Shown here: positions 32,524-44,145 of the stretch, one piece after another
Layout of the letters: every line of letters starts with the position of its first letter
Position numbering within the stretch: the first letter of the stretch is position 1
Origin: Planoprotostelium fungivorum
Taxonomy: Eukaryota > Evosea > Variosea > Cavosteliida > Cavosteliaceae
Direction of reading: 5' to 3'
Assembly: GCA_003024175.1 (NCBI GenBank)
Contig: MDYQ01000037.1
Span: 1-64,000 of the forward strand
DNA: 64,000 bases
Notes under the pieces: model-generated
Seen by the model: only the letters and a program-made list of their open reading frames with translations
Told to the model about the DNA's origin: nothing
The model's database searches: none
Translations under genes and position numbers: made by a program

Positions 32524-33735
32524 TCAATCTCTCCTTCCGTCTATAGCTCTCTCTGACTCCCTGTTCCTCAGTCGAGCATTTCCAAAGGGTGTTCTCGTCT
32601 GTCGAGTGATGTGAGCCTTTCCACTTGCATCAAAGAATCCCTCCGTCATGCCTCTCTCCCCCCTGATGGTGGGCTCTTCATCGTTCCTCCTCGAGTACGA
32701 TTTGTAGCTGTAAGAAGAGGAGAACTCCCCCATTCTCTCGTTGTTGCTCGACATGTGGCTCGTGATCTTGTGATGTCGTGTTGAAGGAGATCGAAAGACA
32801 TTAGAGAAACGTAATTTGGAATCCAATCCGTACAATGCGGTGTCAGACTTACTGATGTGGATAGCTCACTTGGCAGCTTCTTCCACGCGTGGAGCCCAGA
32901 TATATCTTCCACCGCAGACGAAAGATAGACACGAAGACGATCAACAGCCAGACAGAGGAGGCAGATGTTCGATTGAAGCTCATGCGTGACACACGAAGCT
33001 GTTGTTGGAGAGATCACATCGCGAAATTTCTGAAAATTGTCACGAAATCCCGAAGACAGTAGTAGATTTTCCGAGACGTGATCTACAAATGTGGCTGCCA
33101 TGCCAACGGCACACACCTCCCAATTCACCAACTTGTGAAAGAAAAGAGGAACCCGAGAGGATCCAGAAGAGCACGAGACATGCACATCGTACAGTGAAAA
33201 GATGTCTGTGCGTATGTAAAGGGTGCTGGTGTCTGAGATTTCGTAGGGGATCAAAGTCAGAAGGTGTTCCGCTCTCGGTAAATAAACCAGCAGAAACGAA
33301 GCCCTTCCGAGCTGGAAAAATGTAGACAATTTGGAGAGTTGTTCTAACTGCAAACCAACCAGGTCAACACACAGCACACGTTAGAAATCAATGAAAGGTA
33401 TCCTCAGATGCAATCGATTCATCCTCGTGATATGTGTGGTTCTTCGCTGGGAAGACGAGCTTATCGTGTCGTCACATCATCACGAGATGATGCTCTCGAC
33501 AGCTGCATTCGATACCTGACCTCTTTATCATCGAACTGATTGCTGATATAACTCCAGGACAAGTTTTGTAAATTAATGAATCACAACGCAAAGAGTAAGA
33601 ACCATGATACGTCGAAAACGATTCGTTAACGTCCTCTTCAGACACAAGTATCAAGTTAGGATATACGGTCCCATCCAATGCACATACGATACGATATGAC
33701 GCACCCTGTAGATATTGGAGGTTCGGCACCTGCAA
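32524..33735 (-). CDS. Uncertain locus: possible LRR/single-pass membrane protein
   Basis: No clean model. Minus-strand pieces look receptor-like: VPNLQYLQG near 33715, NLQNLSWSYISNQFDDKE near 33560, CDLSNNSFVCHA near 33000 (an LRR end-cap style), and a hydrophobic segment SSVWLLIVFVSIFRLRWK near 32920. A separate Arg/Ser-rich frame closes the region (MSSNNERMGEFSSSYSYKSY at 32754 to GRRD at 32524) and could be a gene by itself. In another frame a continuous 243-codon reading runs from 33377 to 32646. These could be one decayed LRR receptor, or two small genes. Its neighbour is the LRR kinase on the same strand. Confidence 0.3.
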
Positions 33736-33736
33736 G

Positions 33737-36700
33737 ATGGCAGACCACTGCCGTTTCTCTCACGCCGAAGTGAGTCTACTTCGTCCTCCATATCCTTCAA
33801 TGAGGCGTAACCTCTTACACCTTACGCACAGCCGCAAGACGAATTACCAGAGTCTTTAAACTCCTCGGGAAGCCTCAAACTCTCTCGCAGCGTCGACTCT
33901 GACCTCTCCATCGCTTCTTCATCTTCTTGGTGTGAAGATGTTGTCGGGCCCGATATCAGCTCCCTCCACCTCTCGAGGAGGCCATTCGTTCACGTCATCG
34001 TCCTCTACGCCGGAGGTATTGGAGTCCTTGCAGTACCTCCCAGCGGCCACACCGATGGAAAGGTATGGTCCATGTCAAATCTCATTCTTCACATCATCTC
34101 ACCGTCAACTTCAGGTCAGCTGCTTCGCTCGAGAAGTCTGCGCCAGACTCAACGATTCCAGTCTGGATCACTTCTTCCATTGTAAATTAGATTCCGCGCG
34201 TATCCTTCCTGTCGTACCTCTCTGACTCCTTTGTTATCTTTAACGCTTCAGATTACATTCGCACGGAGAACTTGAGCGAGATCATCGGTCATTCAAAGTC
34301 TGATTATCTTGTTGTCATCGGCGATCGCAACATGAAGAATCGCACGATACAGGTGAGACCACCACACAGGCCACACACTCTCTCTATCATATACATACAT
34401 TTCATTCCTCATTTTATTTGAATTTAAAGTTTCTCAGGTCCGAAGGCGCGCCAAGTTGGTCGAGATGACCGTACGTTACACCCATTCGCATTCGCTGATC
34501 GCAGATACAGGTCGACGAAGCCATCAACTACATGTGGTCCGAAGTTGAAGTCATGGACTCCGACACTGTGGGTGACGCGTCACTCCTCACCCAACCTGAG
34601 GTGTCTCTCTACAACGCGCCGTACGTAAACTGATGACCCCTCAGTTGTACAGCTTGGTCGACAAGTACTGCGGCGTGAGGCATTACACGGACCGTATTGA
34701 GAGACTGAGATCAGGTGGGTTTCCCGCCAATTCTCCGATTCAAATCTTAAACCATCCCAGACCTCGAAGAATTGGACCGCGTCAACCGCGATCACCCCCG
34801 CCCCCTCGATCAGACCGGTGGGTCACGTGACCATTCTCCCGCCAAATTTCTCACATCGACCAGGTAGGGCCGTGATGTGCGAGAGGGCCATCTACAAGCT
34901 GACACAAATCCAACGGAGCCTCATTCGAATGCACCAGCAGCTCAGCGACGCCGTGGAGAAGATGGAGGCCGAAATGGACGGAGAATTTCCCAGAAAAGGA
35001 GCGGAAGTTTCCGACCCCAACCACAACCCCACAGCCCACCCCGTCATGGGTGAGACGTACGGTGTACGTAAGTCTGACGACATGCAGCGATCAGCTCGGA
35101 TGTACACAGGGCTCTCTACAACTTTGTGTCCAGAGGTCTCTTGTATTCGATCGAGAAATTACCCGAGAGAGGAATGAAGGCGTACAATTCGGCCATGTTA
35201 CTATGGTGACCGGGATAATTCCGAGAAGATCGTCTGAAATTTCCAGGAACGCTCACATGCAGGAGTACGGTTCGTCCGAGGAAGAAGAGGGTGAGCCAAC
35301 AATAAATCCATTTTCAATTCATTTTATTACAGAACCGGACGATGCATGGCGTTGTAGAGCGTGCACCCTCATCAACAACGTCAGCACTTCCCAATGTGAA
35401 GTCTGTCAGTGTCCCCGAGAGAATTCCAAGGAAGATTCCGAGAACCAGTGGCTGAACGACGGCCGCACCCGCCGCAAGCAGGTGAGTCCATCTACAACCC
35501 GCCGCTCCTGACCCTCCCCCAGCGTCGTCAGCAGAGGGATGCGGAGAGGGCTCCGGTTCCCAGCATTCCCTTGTTGCTCAGAAAATCACAGGAATCATCT
35601 TCAAATTCGTTTAAAATATCTCCACCTGCACCTAGGGAGAGGAGCTTGAGTTCGAGTGCTTTAAGTAGCCGTTGGATGCATCCTCCCAACATCGTGCCCG
35701 ATCCGGTCAGGTAGAATTTGAAATTTGAATTCGGCGGGAAGGTGACGAGAACAGGTCGGCGGGAAGGGGCCTGGCCAGCAATCGCAGACCGTCCGTCGCA
35801 GAAAATCCGCAGATGCGACCCGTCAGCCGCGCCATCAGCTTAGACACCGTACGCTCCCTCGAGGTACGTACCGTACGTCTACCCCAGAAAACTCATCGAA
35901 ATTTCAGACCGACAGGGTACAGAACAAGAGTCCACAGCGATCTCTGCCCGCCTCACCTTCTAAACCACCCGGTGGTGGTTTCTTTTCAGACTTGTGGTCC
36001 GCGGACAAAAAATTCGGAGAATATTCCTCCCTGCCTTCCACCGCCTTCGAATTCGTCCCCCACGTGAGTTCTCTGCGAAATCTCATGACGAAAAACGTAC
36101 GACGTAAACTGACGTACGTTCAGCAGTTGGAGCTGTTCTCCCACAGAGATGCACCACAAGCTGAGCCGGTCTTACATTCTGACGTTGTCGACGTCGACCA
36201 AGGCGTACACTTACTCAACGGTGAAGGGTCCGAACCCATCGAGCAAGGTGAAATGTCGCGGAGATTTCGCAAATCTGACTCGTTGTAGTACGATCCCACT
36301 CGGGCGGCAGCTTGGCTGAGAGACCATGCCTCTACTGCGGTGAAGAGAGCTGGATGGAGTGTACGTTCTGTGCCAGAAGCAACAGACCTCCCGCCTTCTT
36401 CTGCTCGGCCGAACATCAGTCGAAGATGTGGAGACAGGTATTTTATTTCATTTTATTCTCGCTTCCCGCGGGCGTTCTATTCGATTTTATTGTTGACTCT
36501 CGAGCAGCACAGCGCTCAACACAACGAGAGGGGTCAGCCCGTGCAGCCTCACGGATTCGTGGACGTTAACAACCGTGGGGGCCACGTTAACGAACGCGGA
36601 GGCCCCCTGGGACACTTTGACGGCCGCGAGATGAATTACGCTCCCCACCCCGGCGCTCCATTCTACAACCAGCCAAATCAAAACGGCTACTGGCCCGCCT

Positions 36701-36951
36701 ACCCTTCTCCTTATCCCGTAGAGTTCGACATGTTCAATGGAAGGGGTGCGTACGTTACGTCTCACCGACGTCTCACCCCCTCAGATTTCTCTGCATCTTC
36801 CGTCTTAACCAGAAACAACATGTCCCCCTTTCACGATCATTTGGCTTGGAACGCGCAGCAGAGCAATGGTATGGAAAATCACAGCCACACCAGGAACAGT
36901 CATTTCAATAATTATTTGAACGTACCTGCGCCCACTGGAATATTTGGGTAG
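33737..36951 (+). CDS. Zinc-finger protein with RanBP2-type and MYND-like fingers
   Basis: From MADHCRFSHAE (33737), spliced exons encode a conserved-looking N-terminal region (FVHVIVLYAGGIGVLAVPPS, VSCFAREVCARLNDSSLDHF, NLSEIIGHSKSDYLVVIGDR, VRRRAKLVEMTVDEAINYMW), a helical middle (ERAIYKLTQIQRSLIRMHQQ, then LSDAVEKMEAEMDGEF), a RanBP2-type finger (WRCRACTLINNVSTSQCEVC, about 35350-35410), a Ser/Pro-rich linker and a C-terminal finger CLYCGEESWMECTFC...FFCSAEHQSKMWRQ.H, which is MYND-like. The end is Asn/Gly/Pro-rich and stops at TAG 36949-36951. RanBP2 fingers bind RNA, ubiquitin or Ran; MYND-type fingers bind Pro-rich peptides; the actual partner is unknown. About sixteen introns, several with TCTACAAC half-sites. 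An alternative start at 33938 gives a different frame and is less likely. Confidence 0.65.
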
Positions 36952-37073
36952 AGGCGCAGGACGGAGACACATTTTATAGACATCACAATATTATACAAGT
37001 GAATAAAGAAATACTTAGAAGTTGAAACGGTGGTCTTTTATGATGATGCGGCTCCTCTCATCACACGGTGTCT

Positions 37074-37786
37074 TTATTCGTGACATGTGCTGATCGATGG
37101 GGGAGTGTCTCTTCCTCCTGCTAATGACTTCTGTAGTGTGATGGTATCGACCCATCGGTTCAATTTCCACCCAACAGCTGGTGTCATCGCCACCTGCATT
37201 CATCAGACGATCTTTACACGATGACACATCACACCTGTACGAAACCAAGAGATTCATGGAGGGCGATCGATGCTGGATTGTCTGCGATGGTGCTGGCGAG
37301 GACCTGTGAAATTTAGAGGAGGACAAGGGAAGATGTGGAGTCCAAGATGTGTACCTGTCTCCACCTCCCCTTCTCTAATTGACACAACAGCTCGACCATC
37401 AATTTCTTTCCTGTATCATCCATCAGAGCCACATCGATGATGGAACGGCCGTCACCGATTCCCATCCCCTTCTTGCGATGATCGAGATAGACTGAGCTCT
37501 CACACGTGAAGCGATACCCGCTCCGAGGTCGATAGGTAGAGGCATAACAGTAGCCAACCACCTGAGGAAGATGAGTGACGAAGAGATCGCGATGCACCTG
37601 TTGGCCGATGCAGGCAACGATGTAGGGGTATCCTGCGTCTAGAATGGTCTTTATACGACTGTGCATCTCCTCTACTGGAGGCACATCTTCTTCAAACGTG
37701 ATGACTGTGTCGGTGACATAATGGGAGTAGATGGACTGGATGGCTGTGGCATCTTCCGCCTTGACGTCACGAATAATGATCTCCAT
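37074..37786 (-). CDS. GNAT N-acetyltransferase, phosphinothricin acetyltransferase-like
   Basis: Transfers acetyl from acetyl-CoA to a small amine. The start MEIIIRDVKAEDATAIQSIY at 37786 is chosen because the family begins here; an upstream in-frame ATG (37948) would add a hydrophobic segment. Motifs: YSHYVTDTVITFEEDVPPVE, VVGYCYASTYRPRSGYRFT, SSVYLDHRKKGMGIGDGRSI (acetyl-CoA loop), NPASIALHESLGFVQ and VGWKLNRWVDTITLQKSL. Two introns (about 37302-37352 and 37187-37234) are needed to reach the C-terminal block, which stops at TAA 37074. The loop GMGIGDG is slightly longer than the usual G.G.G pattern. The family is mainly bacterial; transfer is possible but the gene now has host introns. Confidence 0.8.
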
Positions 37787-38331
37787 GATGTGCGCTCGAC
37801 CGATGTGTCTCTCTCCCCGACATACGTAACTACTCGTTCCGATTTCGAAAGAAAGAAAGAAAGAAACTGAGAATAAAATGTAAATGAAATGGACCATCCA
37901 CCAGATGGACCAACTGCAGCTGCCTGAGAAACGTGGCTGGACCTCCATCGTTCACCTCCAGATAGAGTGACATCTCCTTCTATTCCATCGACATCATCCG
38001 ATGTTCACGTGCAGATCAGAAGAGAATGAGGAGAAGGAGACAACATCAGATATCTCGATTCCACACCTGACCACCTTCCCTACTACCAAGCTTCTCATCT
38101 CCACGATCATTCGTCTCACGTCCAAATCTCAAACCATAATCTTTCGATTCACGAAAAAAAAAAGGTCGACCTCCCTCCTTCGATCGTCTTTCTCTGTGGG
38201 GTGATTCGCAAACACCTGTCACAGCGGCTGCTGCACGTCAAACTATGGAATGATATTCGGTGCAGTAGGATGTCTGAGCTCCCTGTGTAGAGGGACCTCC
38301 CATGACAACTACGGAATCATCAGAGTCCACC

Positions 38332-38672
38332 TCAGGCAGCTGAGGGGGTCTCGGGTGTTAAAGAACTGGGAACGGCGCCAGGCGGGAAACCGAGCAGCGA
38401 GCACCAGTCGTTCAGAAAGAGTGTCAGGAAACTGGTCCTGAGCAGGGTCAGAAGGGTCGGCTGCATTCGAATATCGAACCATTTTTTTGATGCGTGATGT
38501 ACTTGTTGAAGGGGATGACCACCGTGGACGGTGATAATGAGGAGACGATCGTGGACGCTGATGTGATGTTGTTCTGAGGAGATGAAGCGTTAGATGTTGA
38601 TGACATCGAGGTATGTGTGTGGTAGGGATTGTCTTCTTTCCACATATTCCTTCCTGCACGAGAGGGACTCAT
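38332..38672 (-). CDS. Hypothetical protein
   Basis: The ATG at 38672 opens a Ser/Thr-rich exon (MSPSRAGRNMWKEDNPYHTH, SSTSNASSPQNNITSASTIV). A GTACAT...GCAG intron at about 38462-38503 joins FNK to PTLLTLLRTSFLTLFLNDWC, and the frame ends ETPSAA at TGA 38332. The second exon is hydrophobic and could be membrane-embedded. No family recognised. It is divergent from UTP23, with the starts less than 100 bases apart. Confidence 0.35.
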
Positions 38673-38758
38673 AGAGGATGAACATCATGATGCACGTGGT
38701 GAAAACGGTGACGGTCTACAACGGAGATGGTGTGAGAAATAATTCAAAAAAGTTTGCG

Positions 38759-39865
38759 ATGGGCATCAAGCAACATAGGAAGATCAAAACGAAACTCGAG
38801 GCACTTCGACTGGCGAAACGTTTGAGGAAACCTCCATATCGTGTCTTCGGTGAGGAACATTCTGTCTATGATGATCATCATCTTACAACATCACCAGTCG
38901 ATGGAAGTTTCATGCAGAAATGTCTGGAGATGAAGGTGATCATAGATGAGAAGCTGCCCATCTTTCTCGGTGATAGAGCCTACGTTAGTGAGTATCCATC
39001 GAGATCTACTTTTGTATTAACGATCGCTCCAGACGTCACGACCTGTCTGGTGAAGCAATTGAAAGCATTGGCGAAGAAAGATGCGAAAACATATGGTCCT
39101 CAATTAGAGGCCATCAGCGACATCTACATCTTCCCTTGCGAACATACAGGTATCACGATCATTCTTCTGATATCGATGGACATCTCTCATGACTGAATCA
39201 AATCTTAGGAAAGCCGAAACCGTACACGGGAGAAGAGTGCATGACAAAGATGATCAGTGAGTCGATCTGATGTGTCTCGATCGCCTCCATGATAGCATGC
39301 GCGATCATCGAAAGATGTAAAACGAACGAATGTTGTACTTATCTCATCACAGAAAAGGGACACAGCTCTATCTTCGCTAGTGACGACAAGAAGGCAAGAA
39401 AGAGGATGATGACAACCATCGAGAACGTCGTCGCCATCTTTGTAGATAGAGGACAACTCTTATTAGACACTCGAACGGTGAGTTCTCTCATCATCGCATC
39501 CATACACATCATCGTCATCGTCATCACCACCTGACTTCATCTGACATGAAACAAAGGTGAAAGACAAGATACAACCCAAATTGTCCGCAGTCAGCAAAGA
39601 AGAGAAGGAAATGCTGAAGGCCTTGAAACCAGAGAGAGTTTTCAAAGAGAAGAAGGAGAAGAAGAAGTTGGTCCACGAGCCGAAACCCAAAGTGGAGCCT
39701 CTACCACCAAAAGAAGAGAAGACAAAGAGAAAGAGAAATCGAAAGAAGAAGGCCAGCGAAAAGGGAGAAGGAAAAGAAGAAGCCACGAGCGATCACGATG
39801 GAGATCATGATGGCGATCGCGATGGAGGGGATGAGCATGAAGAAGCCATGCAAGAGGAAGAATAA
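38759..39865 (+). CDS. UTP23: rRNA-processing protein UTP23
   Basis: Nucleolar small-subunit processome factor needed for early pre-rRNA processing and snR30 release. The start MGIKQHRKIKTKLEALRLAK at 38759 matches the basic UTP23 N-terminus. After a 54-nt intron the PIN domain begins PYRVFVDGSFMQKCLEMKVI and continues LPIFLGDRAYV, TTCLVKQLKALAKKDAKTYG, AISDIYIFPCEH and GEECMTKMI...GHSSIFASDDKKAR. The Cys/His residues (TTC..., FPCEH) fit its zinc site. The C-terminus is very Lys/Glu-rich with an Asp/Gly/His repeat (DHDGDHDGDRDGGDEHEE). Further introns at about 38988, 39151, 39255 and 39478. Another in-frame ATG at 38681 is possible. Confidence 0.82.
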
Positions 39866-39916
39866 ATTTTGAAAGTGAAATCTTTTTCTCCAGAGAAAAA
39901 ATGGAAATGTACACAT

Positions 39917-40263
39917 TTATAGATTCAGAGAAAGGAGGGCTCGGTTGAGTCGATTCGATGCGTCGAGTTGTGTGTCACTCAAGTGATCAGAGACACTGTT
40001 TCCCATGATCTCCATCCTCTCCCTCAGTCTGTTCGTCCTGCTGATGAGAGACGTAGGATCACGAGCCGATAGATGTCCTGAAGAAGTGAGTGGACGTCGC
40101 ATCATGAAGGATGTCAGAGTGGAGAGCGTGTGTCGAGTCATCACCTTCGTTTCTGATAGATTGCAGTTTCCAGCTATTCTGCGCGCTGGTTTTCGGGTTG
40201 GCGCCCGAGAGTGAATGAACGGGGACGAGATTCGGTAGTGAGCCGTCTGATCAAGTTCAGCAT
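39917..40263 (-). CDS. Small hypothetical gene or last exon of the WD-repeat gene
   Basis: A clear minus-strand exon pair encodes NPKTSAQNSWKLQSIRNE, then (over an intron at about 40078-40144) GHLSARDPTSLISRTNRLRE, RMEIMGNSVSDHLSDTQLDA, ending at TAA 39917. An ATG at 40263 opens a basic, presequence-like frame (MLNLIRRLTTESRPRSFTLG) that does not join in phase to it. So it may be a 3' exon of the neighbouring WD gene, or a separate small gene. Unresolved. Confidence 0.3.
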
Positions 40264-40308
40264 GATGTCACGATCACCATCACATCACTTCGCACGAGCT
40301 TGACCTCC

Positions 40309-43300
40309 TCATCTTGGCTTCCCGGTGCCGTCTTCGATTGTGAATTCTTGTTCCTGTGGATCTTCAATCACTTGTACATCTAGACTCTGCACCTTCTGTT
40401 CTTTCGTTTCGGGTTGTTCTCTCCTGGTATCTCTTGATCGTTCTGTTCAGTGATATTCGTTAAGTCGGGCAGCCTCCACTTTGAATCCGTAGACTGTCTC
40501 AGGGTTCCGTAATAGCTACTGTCGATGTTCCAAGCACGCACCCTGCGGTCTCTACCGCAAGACAAAAAGTAGTCCGTGGTACCAATCCATTGTATACTAT
40601 AAAATCGTTATCACGAATATTATTTACATCGATAATGCATCGTTTGAATCGAGGTAAACAGTATGAATGATGCCAAGAGACTGACCTGACGACCATGGCA
40701 GAATGTGCGCGCCACTTTTTCAAGAGCGGTATCTCTGTATCCAGTAGTAATTTTCCCGCTTTGTGTCCTCCACGATGCGACGTAGAAGTCAGAGCCGCCG
40801 CCAGCGCCGATACGTCGTACATTCGAATGTCTCCCTTCTCGTCCCCCGTGATCAGGTTCGCGTTATCCTTGCTGAATACCATCGAGTGAACTGGGCTGTG
40901 ATCTTTACACGAAGGATCGAACCTGATCATCAGCGTCACGATCACACGATCTTCGTGCATCATCCACTCACGTGTCTGGGTAAAGTGTTCTCAACAGTTG
41001 ATTCTTGACGATGGCAGGTCTCACGGAATAGAACCCAAGCCTACCAGACGATTCCGCCGTCACCAACAGTGGTACCGTCTGTCCTAACGCCAAGCAAGTG
41101 ACTTCATCGTCCAATATCATCTGTCCCTCAGCCACACAAGTGTCGTAGTCCCACCACCTCACAACGTGATCACCATCAGCAGCCACAAAGAGTGATAACT
41201 TTGGACTGTGAGCGAGGAACGTTACATCCTTCTCGTTGCAGTGAACGGAACGTGTCGTAGATAGTTTCGGTGGCATCAAGAGTTCGTTGTGGACGCATAT
41301 GCGTGAATCCCACGATGCAGTGATGAAGGTTCGATTGGGGCCACACAGGACAGCGGAGACCTTAAGTCATGAGTGGAGGACATGAGAAGATGGTTCACCT
41401 CCGAAGTGTGTGGGTCTAATTCTCTCAGGAGAGAACCATTCGAATAGTTGAACATCTGATCGAGTCAGATGAAAAGGGTGAGGGTGACTCACCTTGATGT
41501 CTCCTTTTGTAGTTCCGACGATGATTTTCCTCTGTCTCTGGTCTAGGCACACACTTGTCATCTTATGATCGGATATGCTGGGGAACGTCTGTAGGACTGT
41601 TCCATTTTTAGCATCCCAAATCTGTTCCCATCAATTCTCTACGAATCATCACCGCATCGTCTCACCTTGATCTCTCTCCCCGACGCAGTCAATATGGTGT
41701 GAGATTCCGTGTTGTAGATGGCCGTCACCAAGCTATCGTTACACGTCAGCCAGGGCTTCCCCGGTCTATCCCAGTGAAAACTGTGCAACGACCGTGAGCC
41801 GGCTATGATCTGATTGTGTGGCACCGCAGCAGTGAAAGATCTCAAGCCCGATATACCATTGGGTTCAGCCGAGAAGGTTTGAATGCATTCGAATGTTCTT
41901 ATGTCCCACACTTTGAAGATTCCTTGCATTTCGTTCAACCACATTTCACAAAGTGATCCGCTCACCGTCCATATCAGCAGAGACGATCTGCATGGTACCT
42001 TCCATGGCTTGCACTCCTACGAGGGAAGAGTGGTGGCCCTTCAGCCGAAAGACAAGAGCTTCCACCATGGGATTCCAGACGAGAACGTCGCGATCAAAGG
42101 AAGCACTGAACAGCAGTCTGGCGTTCGATCAGGTGTCCGGTGATCTCCACCGTGGAACGGTGATCGCGGATCACATCATATCATCATGATCACATGAGGA
42201 CAAATCGGTTGTCACCTGTGCTCCGGTGCATATGCGAGCGAAAATACTCCCTTCACGTGACCTGACATCTCTTGGTGGACCACACCTTGATTCAAATCCC
42301 AGAAGATGATCTTGCTGTCCATCGATGCAGAGGCCATCAGCTGCGTGGGACCCAATAGTTCTAAATCCATCACCATGTCCGTGTGACCTTCTAGTATTAA
42401 ACGGACCAGCCACTCCAATTGCTTCACCTCTCATGACCGATTTCTCCTTGTTTTCTGATTCCACGTCCCACATGTAAATAGACCCCTTCGTGCAGCCACT
42501 GTACAGATGATTGTACTGCGCGCTCCACCTGAGAGACAGTTGAGGATAAGGTGTGCTGAGAGCGGCGTGCTTCTTTCGATAATTCGCTCCACAGTCCCTG
42601 CCACGATCAGGAGGCGAAGTATTCATTTCACACCATAACAGAATCTGTGAATCTGACGAAGAAGTGCACAAGTGATTGATCTCTGGTATGTATTCTGCAC
42701 CACAATCAGAGGAGCTTAGACCTTTGATACAATCTATGGCCAAACATCTTTGAATTCACCTGCGTTGAGTATGGGACCCGTGTGTCCTTTCAATTCTTTC
42801 ACCATCGCGTAGTCTTGTTTTTGGAATTGAGCCGTCTGAATTCAATCAGATCAAGATGGATGATCACGATGCTCATCACCAGAGGTTTATACAGACGAAC
42901 TACATCAGAGTGATCGCATGCAACTGTAGTCAATATAAACATTCGATGTCAGATGTTTGTGAATAAGATCACCTAAACGGTCCAATTTTGGGAAATACTT
43001 CAGTCTCTCCAGTGAATTGAATTTGATTTCAGACATCACCTCGCATTGCACGTACTGACCCTCTAAATCGATAATTCTACGAAGGTTCTCACCTTTTTCC
43101 TCCCCGAGTTCGCGTTGTCGTTGATCATGATGCCGTTCTTTATGATGAAGTCTGTGAACTCTTCCCAGTCTATGTTGTCATCACCGTTCTCGTCGATCTC
43201 ACAATAGAGTTCTTTCAGTTGGTGCATGTGTGCCTTGTCTGCGTCAGTTGTCACCACGATGTGGTGGCATCACCTTTCTCTTCGCCTTATCTTGCGTGCG

Positions 43301-44027
43301 TGGAATGTGACTCGACATGATTTCGACAAACTGAAGACGTCAACGCGTCATCCAGACAATCAGCTCACGTCATCCGAATTGACTGCGTCACCCTGCTCCG
43401 TGAAAAATTGCTTGATGTTGACCATCGAATTCGTGTTTAGATCCATAAGGATCTCTCGCATGATGTATTCGTCTGACCGATTCAGCCGATCGATCATCAC
43501 CGTATGTCCACAGATCTACTCACTGCTTCCAAAATCGACGCTGGTGTCCGCCAGGTGAGGTCTCTCATATTCTCTCGGTGTTCGCGGTGTGCGATGCGGC
43601 GTACGTGGCGTCTTCGGGAGGAGAGAAGCAGGTGCCGCGAGCTCTCTGGCCTCTTGCCTGATTTTATTTCGTATGGTGTCTCCAAATGAGGGTCCCAGCG
43701 GCAAGACATCTTTCAATACCGATGGTAGTTGTTTCTTCTTCGCCTGCAATGATCACTACTCGATCAGGAGAGAACAAATCACCTTCCTGAAGGTCACGTC
43801 AGATATGAAGTTTGTGCGATTGATGAGGGAAGCTTGTAGATACTGTTGCTGTTGCTGTTGTTTTCGAATAGATTCTTCAATAGATGCATTTCTCTCCTTC
43901 CGTTGGGCTGCGCGACGTTGTTCATCAAGATCTGGGGGTGATGTCATACGATCGATCCACATCTTCACGTCAGCTCACCAGGCACACTCAACACCTTGTC
44001 TTTCCAGGGTGTTGATGGGCGACTCAT
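40309..44027 (-). CDS. EF-hand and WD-repeat protein (WDR49/WDR64-like)
   Basis: Large scaffold protein. The start at 44027 (MSRPSTPWKDKVLSVP) leads into a coiled segment with a six-Gln run, then AKKKQLPSVLKDVLPLGPSF and TPRTPHRTPRTPREYERP. A canonical calcium-binding EF-hand loop follows (DENGDDNIDWEEF, ligands D1 N3 D5 N7 D9 E12; about 43190), as do many WD40 blades: RWSAQYNHLYSGCTKGSIYM, MASASMDSKIIFWDLNQG, IFKVWDIRTFECIQTFSAEP, KIIVGTTKGDIKV, DGDHVVRWWDYDTCVAEG, NLITGDEKGDIRMYDVSAL and DYFLSCGRDRRVRAWNIDSS. It ends DGTGKPR at TGA 40309. EF-hand followed by WD repeats is the architecture of WDR49/WDR64. Around twelve introns. Confidence 0.72.
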
Positions 44028-44145
44028 GCGTCCGGCCAAGTGTACCTGATGATGATGAAGAAACCCCTGATAAACTCTAAATATAGTTTTTTTCCCCTTT
44101 CTGCTACTACAACTTGAGTGAGTGACAGGTGTGCTGACGATCACA

